A DNA stretch of 64,000 nt from Batillaria attramentaria. Lineage: Eukaryota > Mollusca > Gastropoda > Batillariidae. Positions 59,329-64,000 of this stretch are shown piece after piece. The stretch lies in NCBI GenBank assembly GCA_018292915.2, contig JACVVK020000335.1:377501-441500 (forward strand). The letters are read 5' to 3'. Below the pieces are notes generated by a model. It saw only the letters and a program-made list of their open reading frames with translations, had not been told where the DNA came from and searched no databases. How positions within the stretch are numbered: position 1 is the first letter of the stretch; each line of letters opens with the position of its first letter. A program made the position numbers and the translations under genes.

Positions 59329-61789
59329 GACAGACGACGGAGGGCTATTACATAGACTCCCATTGTTACACAAGGGAGCCAAAAAAAAACATTCTCGTGA
59401 ATGATTACATAATTTCTAAAACAGGAACAGAAAGAAATGTTTTTTTTAATAGTAATCCATGAAAACTCAAATTACACTCTAGTTATCTTTTCTGTTTACT
59501 TTTTGGCCTTTCTTTTGCTTTTCCATGTGCAGCATACCTCCTAACTGTCCACAGCCCTACCCCCCCCCCCTCCCCCCAACCACACTATAATAATTATGAC
59601 AAGACTTACCAAAACTCACAGGTCCACTAAACAGCACTAGACAGCACTCCCTATTACGCAAGGCGTGAGCACCCTTCACAAGGCCTTATCCCTTCCCTTG
59701 CCTCACCCAGCCCGCAGTAGTCATAATCCCTTTGCCTGTTCAGGGCAGTCTAGTGTATGGCTCATACGGCTGTGAGTACGTCACACGTGGTTTCATGTTC
59801 GTTGTAATGGAACTTGTCTCTTGTTGTCTACCGCCCTCAGACCAGTGGGAAGCGCTTGGGGCAAGTTGTAAGGGGGCCTGACTGAGTGTGCTGTTAGCTA
59901 TTACGTGGCCAATACCCGAACAAGCGAGTGACCGCTTATTCACGAGAGGGTGCCAAATCGCCGAGCTGTCTGGCTAGCGTCAACCGTTCGCCAGAGTGTG
60001 ACGCAATATGACGGCACGTTGCGCTGTCTCTCGGGCGGACTGCTGGCCTCGAGGTTGTGTGGACAGTTAGGAGATAATAAAAAAAGTCCAACTCAAACAG
60101 TGACACAGAGTCAAGGAAACCAAATATGAGGCCATGCCCTGACACTACATTTCAAACCAAGGCAATCCAAGTCACATGTAATTTTGCGCAAACACAGTGA
60201 CATCACAAACAAAGAACCTCCCTCTGTCAGTCTGTGGCACAGAATCGCCCACACACATGAAATGCATGGTACCATTCCCGTTCTGGGGGCCTAACGCTAC
60301 TCTTGGCCCCTGCGACAATGCCACCTCGGGCTAATCGAAACCGGGCTGAGCTTAGTAATGCCTAAGAAGGAAACAATCAAACTACTCGGTGACAAGGAAA
60401 GTGGACAGTTGCAAACAACTTTTATTACCTGCATGAATAGTCTCCCTTGCCACAACAAGCACGCATTTTTCGTGGCGGAACACAAAGCTGCCAGGCAGGT
60501 AAAAATCTCAAAACAGGCAGAGAATGTACTGGTGCTGGTGAATGCAACAGTTTTCACTGCTTCTGTGCACACTGTGAAATAACAAGGGGACCTAAAAAGT
60601 TGTTCACAAGTGTCCACTTTCCTTGTCACCGAGTATTTTTGTTTTTTCCTTCATAGGTATCACTTAGCTCGACTCGGTCTCGGTTAGCCCGACTTGGCCA
60701 TCATCGCAGGGGCCTAGAGTTATCGACGGACCCGAAACAGGGTTGGCATGGTACATACTAAGGTCACCTCACCATCCTCGGATGTACCATGCATTTCACG
60801 TGTTCAGGAAATTCGGTGCCACAGAGGGAGGCTCTTTGGTGGTGATGCCTGTATGTTCATGCTAAATCATTTATCTTGGTTTAAAATTTGGTGACAGGGA
60901 AAATCCAATTTAAAAAAAAAAATAAAAATCCCCGTTTAATAAAAGGGGGGGGGGGGGAGTCTTTACGTGAGGTAGGACTGCCAGTTGACTGTGTTGTTTC
61001 GGACATCATTGGCTCGCTGTTGTAAGATGCTTGTTGCAACGAGGGCACCTGTGCAAACAAAGAAAAATGATTAAGCTACAACCTGGGGGGGGGGGGGGAG
61101 GGAGGGTATGCCATATGTTCTCCAAGGTTTATGTTCCTTCTATGGCACACACTATGGGTAATCTTGAAGAATAGTATACGAAATTCTGACGTTGTGCCCA
61201 TGTGATCAGCAACCAAAATGGCGCATTGGATTTGCATGCATATATCCCTACTCGTGAAATGAAATAAATTATTTGCACCCACATGTGGGGAAGGAGAGGT
61301 CAAAGTGAGCAGGTGAGGATGTCTTATATGTCTCTTTGCGTCGAGCAGAACCGAAAGCACCCGAAAAAGTGTGTGCAAATAGCTCCAAGAATTTCGTATA
61401 CTATTCTTCAAGATTACCCACACTATGTTTTATAACATGCTTATGGCTTGGGTTGCTGTAGTAGCACAGACTTTGGGGAACAGTGGCATGCTCCCGTGCC
61501 AACTAGGCGTGGGGGGGGGGGGGGTCCTCAGTTATTTAAAGATCGAAAAGGTTACCAAAACTAAAATTTATTACGCAAATCCTATTATAACACCACTCCC
61601 GTGCCCCTGAGACTTAGTGTAAAAACACACAGTTTGTCGCAGTCGTAACACCACTTTGTTTCTGCACGGTTTGTTTTCACTAGCTTTTCGTATCACGCAC
61701 AAGTGAAGAAAATGCAGATGTGTACAACAGGAGTATTTCTCACCCTTTTCAAGGTCTTCGATGTGATCTAACTTCCCGATCGCCGACAT
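45307..61789 (-). CDS. ATP6V1H: V-type proton ATPase subunit H, complete, 14 exons
   Basis: Subunit of the cytosolic V1 sector; it couples and regulates ATP hydrolysis and proton transport in endomembranes. Exons in transcript order are 61744-61789 (ATG at 61787-61789), 60967-61048, 58141-58240, 57545-57634, 56716-56829, 56144-56248, 54363-54469, 52496-52609, 51498-51582, 50672-50850, 49466-49591, 49197-49298, 48645-48758 and 45307-45385 (TAA). All junctions are GT-AG and keep phase. The sum is 1443 nt, 480 residues plus stop, very close to the animal protein. Recognised segments include NTVNWQSYL near the N terminus, [19 protein letters not shown], and [19 protein letters not shown] with [13 protein letters not shown] and [18 protein letters not shown] in the C-terminal armadillo-like domain. 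The tail is a Gly/Lys-rich GKGGVNG end. Introns hold the 2A-encoding retroelement piece, several MITEs, SINE-B copies and a long inverted repeat. Confidence 0.97.
45435..45568. mobile_element. Small piggyBac-like MITE (TTAA ends)
   Basis: TTAACTCTTTGACATCGCGA at the left and GATGTGTAAAAGTTAA at the right. TTAA lies at each boundary with imperfect inverted ends. It lies in the last ATP6V1H intron. Confidence 0.45.
46841..47290 (+). mobile_element. Retroelement-like ORF with a 2A peptide motif
   Basis: A 149-codon frame on the strand opposite ATP6V1H. A hydrophobic stretch [14 protein letters not shown] leads into [11 protein letters not shown] (47063-47089). This fits the 2A consensus D(V/I)ExNPG|P, where ribosomes skip one peptide bond. 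Cellular 2A motifs are known at the N termini of CR1-like non-LTR retrotransposon ORFs and in some invertebrate genes. The frame ends at 47290. A retroposon-style tail follows at about 47376-47428, so this looks like a 5' piece of a LINE joined to its 3' end. Replicative genes are absent. Confidence 0.6.
47376..47428 (+). mobile_element. LINE-type 3' tail
   Basis: CCTAAACAATAAACAATTTG followed by GAGTCTTGAGTCTG. This polyadenylation signal plus short tandem tail is typical of CR1-like elements. Confidence 0.5.
47425..47838 (+). mobile_element. SINE-B copy
   Basis: GGTCGGTGGTCTAGTGTTTA head, GGGGTTCAAGTCCCACTC box B, GTACTCCGGCTTCC core, AAAGCGCCTATACAATAC and (ATT)n tail. It lies directly after the LINE-type tail. 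Confidence 0.88.
48072..48444. mobile_element. MITE with CAGGCTGGGGAA ends, copy 2
   Basis: CAGGCTGGGGAACTGCTGAG at the left and AATTCCCCAGCCTT at the right. AAGAAA on both sides may be part of an 8-bp target duplication, suggesting hAT. Confidence 0.75.
48889..49006 (+). mobile_element. SINE-A, 5'-truncated
   Basis: GATCCCGGCTGGGGCCAAAT to CAAACAGCCACCCACC, in an ATP6V1H intron. Confidence 0.85.
49643..49700. repeat. TG/CG microsatellite
   Basis: TG run with GCGCGCG interruptions just beyond the ATP6V1H exon at 49466-49591. Confidence 0.85.
50193..50429 (+). mobile_element. SINE-B, 5'-truncated
   Basis: Starts within GAAAATGTTCAGCCCACC and ends AAGTGCCTATACAATAC with an (ATT)n tail. The 120-190-type dispersed repeat lies just beyond, at about 50475. 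Confidence 0.8.
51053..51305. mobile_element. MITE with TGTGACC ends, copy 2
   Basis: TGTGACCTTCCATGAGAAAA and TTTTCTTGTGGACGGTCACA are inverted. ATATA lies on both sides. Related to 42842-43075. Confidence 0.65.
51800..52490. other. ATP6V1H intron with poly-C run, no gene
   Basis: A C-run with T/A interruptions lies at about 51811-51846. The rest is AT-rich intron with no recognised element. Confidence 0.4.
52644..52950. mobile_element. piggyBac-like MITE (TTAA target), 307 bp
   Basis: TTAACTCATTTAGCCCTACG at the left and GTAAGGGCTGAAAGGGTTAA at the right. TTAA flanks and inverted CCCTTT-type ends are the piggyBac pattern. Two copies of GCAGGTACATGTACCTG-type palindrome lie near the left end. 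Confidence 0.65.
53908..54243. mobile_element. MITE with CAGGCTGGGGAA ends, copy 3
   Basis: CAGGCTGGGGAACTGCTGAA to AATTCCCCAGCCTG; interior as at 48072-48444 with a C-run/T-run near 54152-54183. Confidence 0.75.
54673..54945 (+). mobile_element. MITE with GGGCCCGTATGTA ends, copy 3
   Basis: GGGCCCGTATGTAGAACTCG to TTTTACATGCGGGTCC. Third copy of the family at 26778 and 31992. Confidence 0.8.
55594..55993 (-). mobile_element. SINE-B, antisense, near full length
   Basis: (AAT)n then GCATTGTATAGGCGCTTTAC at the left. Complement of box B and box A (CTTAACCACTAGACCACCG) at the right. Confidence 0.88.
58260..59385 (+). mobile_element. TCAAGGTCA-palindrome repeat element, short copy
   Basis: Bounded by GGCTCCCTTGT (58282-58292) and ACAAGGGAGCC (59370-59380). 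Interior alternates GGCCTTGACCTTG and GACCTTGACCTTGGGTCAAG blocks. A (CA)n run at about 59262-59322 and CAGACAGACGACGG precede the right end. Same family as 40740-42810. Confidence 0.85.
60135..60895. repeat. Long inverted repeat, about 760 bp
   Basis: Imperfect arms of roughly 280 bp around a ~170-bp centre. Matching pairs include ACTCGGTGACAAGGAAAGTG with CACTTTCCTTGTCACCGAGT, and ATGAAATGCATGGTAC with GTACCATGCATTTCACG. It lies in the second ATP6V1H intron. No coding capacity; probably a fold-back transposon. Confidence 0.75.
61157..61418. mobile_element. MITE with perfect 31-bp inverted ends, 262 bp
   Basis: GGTAATCTTGAAGAATAG inward from the left is exactly complementary to the right end. 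The 9-bp target duplication CACACTATG lies at 61148-61156 and 61419-61427. A 9-bp duplication suggests Mutator-like transposition. Confidence 0.85.
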
Positions 61790-62013
61790 TGTGAAGCAGT
61801 TTCACTGAAATCTTGAGAAAGGCACTACAACGGCCTTCTTGTAGGTTTACTTTGGTTGTAAAACGGTTGTAAACAAATGTACTATCGGCCAGCCGATGGA
61901 CTAGCAGACATCATGGATCATGTGACACGAAATAGCATTTCCGATGAGACACCACGAGAAGTCGAAAGGAAGGTTTTGACCAATCACTACGTTCCTCTGC
62001 GGTTTGTTGAAAT
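61790..62013. promoter_or_regulatory. Probable bidirectional promoter between ATP6V1H and IQCC-like gene
   Basis: 224 bp separate the two divergent start codons. A YY1-type motif AATATGGCGGC (62011-62021) overlaps the plus-strand start codon. No TATA box at a plausible distance from either start. The shared promoter is inferred from spacing. Confidence 0.55.
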
Positions 62014-63161
62014 ATGGCGGCGGAGATGGACGAGTCTAGTCTTGACCTCAGTGATTTTGATGTGCCTTCAATTATTCAGCTGCAGGTATGCCCAGATTGT
62101 GTTTTTAACTGCACATCGTTTATAAATCTATCTGCATTTAACAATGAAAACGTTGACATAGAGGTTATTTCTTTCATTCATAGGCAGTTTGCTTTATCAT
62201 TGCCGTTTGCAAACTCTCCTGCGTTGACCTGACCGCTTTTAGATTTGACTGGCACAATCGTTTTCTTTGCAGGCTTATTGCAGACGATGGCTCGTGAGAA
62301 GGCAGTTAAAACATGCTCAGCAAGAGTTCGAACAGCTTGTCCACGACATTGACGGCCCTACATATGCTGTGGAATGGACAGAGTCAAGAGTGCCACAACC
62401 CACAGTCACAAGACTGTCCCGTCAGCAAAAGCGAGCAAAAACAACGCTGTCTAGGGTGAGTGTAGAAACGACAAACACAGAGGAACGGGAGCTCGGAGTC
62501 AAAGATGGCAGTGCAGCCCACCATGGACAACTACAAGAGAAACTGGGGTGTGCACTTCAAGAAAGTGTCCCCCAGAAACAGACAGTAGCACACTCAAACC
62601 AGGAGGTGCAAACAGATGTTAATCAGTGGCCTGGAGAAAACAACGTAAGTCAAACCGCTACGCAGGGAGCTGAGAGAAGCAGTGTACAGAGTCAACAGGG
62701 TGTGCAAGGACAGCAAAATGGACCACAGGCAGGTCAGCAGACTGTTACAGTGACTTCTGATGACACGGTCACAGCAGTCAAACTCAAAGCAGCTGGTAAA
62801 AATAAATTTCCTCTGTCTGATGCAGGAGATGGTCCAAATAATCAGTGGTTGGGTGGAGATGATCCTGAGAACAGAGACTCTCACAGCAGAGGTGCACCAT
62901 TCGGTTTTGCGCACAGTGTTGAAGTGGCTGATATGAACAGGAACAACAATTTCAACACAAACAACAGCAACCTTAGAAGTTCTGAGTTTGACAGCAGTGA
63001 TGGCCAGTCTGTGTCTCCAGCCCACGCTGGCGTGACTCCCACAGCAGAGCTGAACTCCTTAGCCTCTGATCCAAACAGCAGAGTGAGAATTGACAGTTTC
63101 TTTGGTGACCAGACTTCAGTCTGGGATAGTAGCAGCAGTCTCTGGCAGGACCACGGTGCTG
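62014..63161 (+). CDS. IQCC: IQ-motif protein, IQCC-like, 5' part only
   Basis: Two exons: 62014-62085 (24 codons, MAAEMDESSLDLSDFDVPS) and 62273-63161. They are joined GT-AG in phase and leave through donor GCTG|GTAAGTGG in phase 1. The junction builds an IQ motif, IQLQAYCRRWLVRRQ, the calmodulin-binding type. EFEQLVHDIDG and VEWTESRVPQP follow and resemble the N-terminal part of animal IQCC. The rest of exon 2 is a low-complexity Gln/Ser/Asn-rich region. Readable length is about 320 residues; more exons must lie beyond the window or in its last 0.8 kb. The upstream frame at 61877 overlaps the promoter and is less likely to be the start. The IQ motif is seen; the IQCC assignment is inferred. 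Confidence 0.65.
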
Positions 63162-63281
63162 GTAAGTGGTGTTTATCATTGCACTTGTCTATTTTTGAAA
63201 AACTATTTGAAAGGCATTACAAAAAGTGAAGTTACTAATCAATGTCACATGTGTAATTCCAAGGAGAATTCGGTATTTCAG

Positions 63282-63499
63282 CGATCCTCAAATGTGTCAG
63301 GACCATGGTAGCCATTCGGGCTACTGCCCTGAACAAAACTGGTAGCCCGAAAAAAATTCTGGAAGCCGGAGTGGCTGCTAGGTTCCGAATCATCTCAGAA
63401 TTCCTGCTCGCCATTCGGGCTACCGCTACCGGAGCTTTCACTCGCCCGACGGTAAATTTGGTAGCGAAAGCGATCGGGCGAGCGCATTTGACGATCGCT
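63282..63499. mobile_element. Short TIR element, hAT-like, copy 2
   Basis: Matches 9897-10107 in reverse orientation. The ends CGATCCTCAAATG and ATTTGACGATCGCT are inverted. Direct repeat GGTATTTCAG flanks it (63272-63281 and 63500-63509). It lies in the IQCC-like intron. Confidence 0.7.
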
Positions 63500-63509
63500 G
63501 GTATTTCAG

Positions 63510-64000
63510 TATGGTGTGTGTGTACACACATGTGTCTTAAAACATGCCTATTCCATCCTGGCTAAGCCAACTCATGTTTTGGAACATTTTCACTTGTGAA
63601 TGTGAGTGCGCCTGTATGCTCAAACTACTCTATCTTGATGATTAGTATAGCTTTTAATGCGATACTATAGTATATTGTGCAAGCGGCCGAACGTTCAAAT
63701 TCTATGACTTGTTACAAAACTGGACCGCTCATTGTGGTTGCTGCATCATCTTTTGTTGGCTCAGTGCCAGCGTTACAGACACTGTCGAGGTGGCGTGATG
63801 ATCGATACCATGAAAACAGCTCAGAATGATTTGTGTGCATAAAAATGGTAGCATTTAGTGATTTACCATTAGATCTTGAAGTTAAATTGGATTATTTCAC
63901 AAGTTTCCGTTGATTGTTTTCGTCATAGACTGATTTGGTAAACTAACAAAATTGTTTGGGTGGCATCTGTGCTGTGCACGCTTCTTTCCAGATTGAGTTT
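63510..64000. other. IQCC-like intron, nothing recognised
   Basis: No exon in the required phase and no repeat recognised. Confidence 0.4.

Noticed and set aside
61877..62125. Alternative upstream start MYYRPADGLADIMD for the gene at 62 kb
   Set aside because: It is in a different frame from the IQ-motif exon. The frame starting at 62014 joins the next exon in phase and builds an IQ motif.

Overview
The window is animal nuclear DNA. It has multi-exon genes with GT-AG introns, dense short interspersed repeats, many MITE-like elements, long CA/CT microsatellites and several satellite-like arrays. The repeat content and the secreted ependymin-like genes suggest a mollusc, probably a marine gastropod. 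That placement is inference and no taxon-specific marker was tested.

Layout. (1) 3.5-11.1 kb, minus strand: PDIA6, an ER protein disulfide isomerase, readable in 11 coding exons from the signal peptide to a C-terminal KIEL; the tiny first coding exon was not found. (2) 11-24 kb: no recognised gene. It holds a 102-bp satellite (15.0-17.7 kb), an A-rich degenerate array (21.3-22.2 kb), a full-length tRNA-derived SINE, fold-back sequences and a 134-bp almost perfect palindrome. (3) 24-44 kb, plus strand: a tandem segmental duplication of about 10 kb per unit. Each unit carries a ~68-bp minisatellite, then a seven-exon ependymin-related gene (six exons located), then a shared ~430-bp trailer. Copy A is at 25.9-33.2 kb and copy B at 35.4-40.7 kb. 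(4) 40.7-42.8 kb and 58.3-59.4 kb: two members of a repeat family made of palindromic TCAAGGTCA-type motifs. (5) 45.3-61.8 kb, minus strand: ATP6V1H, V-ATPase subunit H, complete in 14 exons and 480 codons, with introns full of transposon remnants; one remnant encodes a 2A-like DIERNPGP motif. (6) 62.0 kb to the right edge, plus strand: an IQCC-like gene, divergent from ATP6V1H across a 224-bp intergenic interval that is probably a shared promoter.

The genes are not an operon and share no single pathway. PDIA6 and ATP6V1H are housekeeping genes (ER protein folding; V-ATPase regulation). The ependymin-related pair is a secreted, probably lineage-expanded family. The most interesting content is how repeats act on gene structure: a SINE whose target-site duplication copied a 5' splice site in copy A, UG repeats directly against the same 3' splice site in both copies, a conserved GC-AG intron, and one exon much more similar between copies than its neighbours, which suggests gene conversion.
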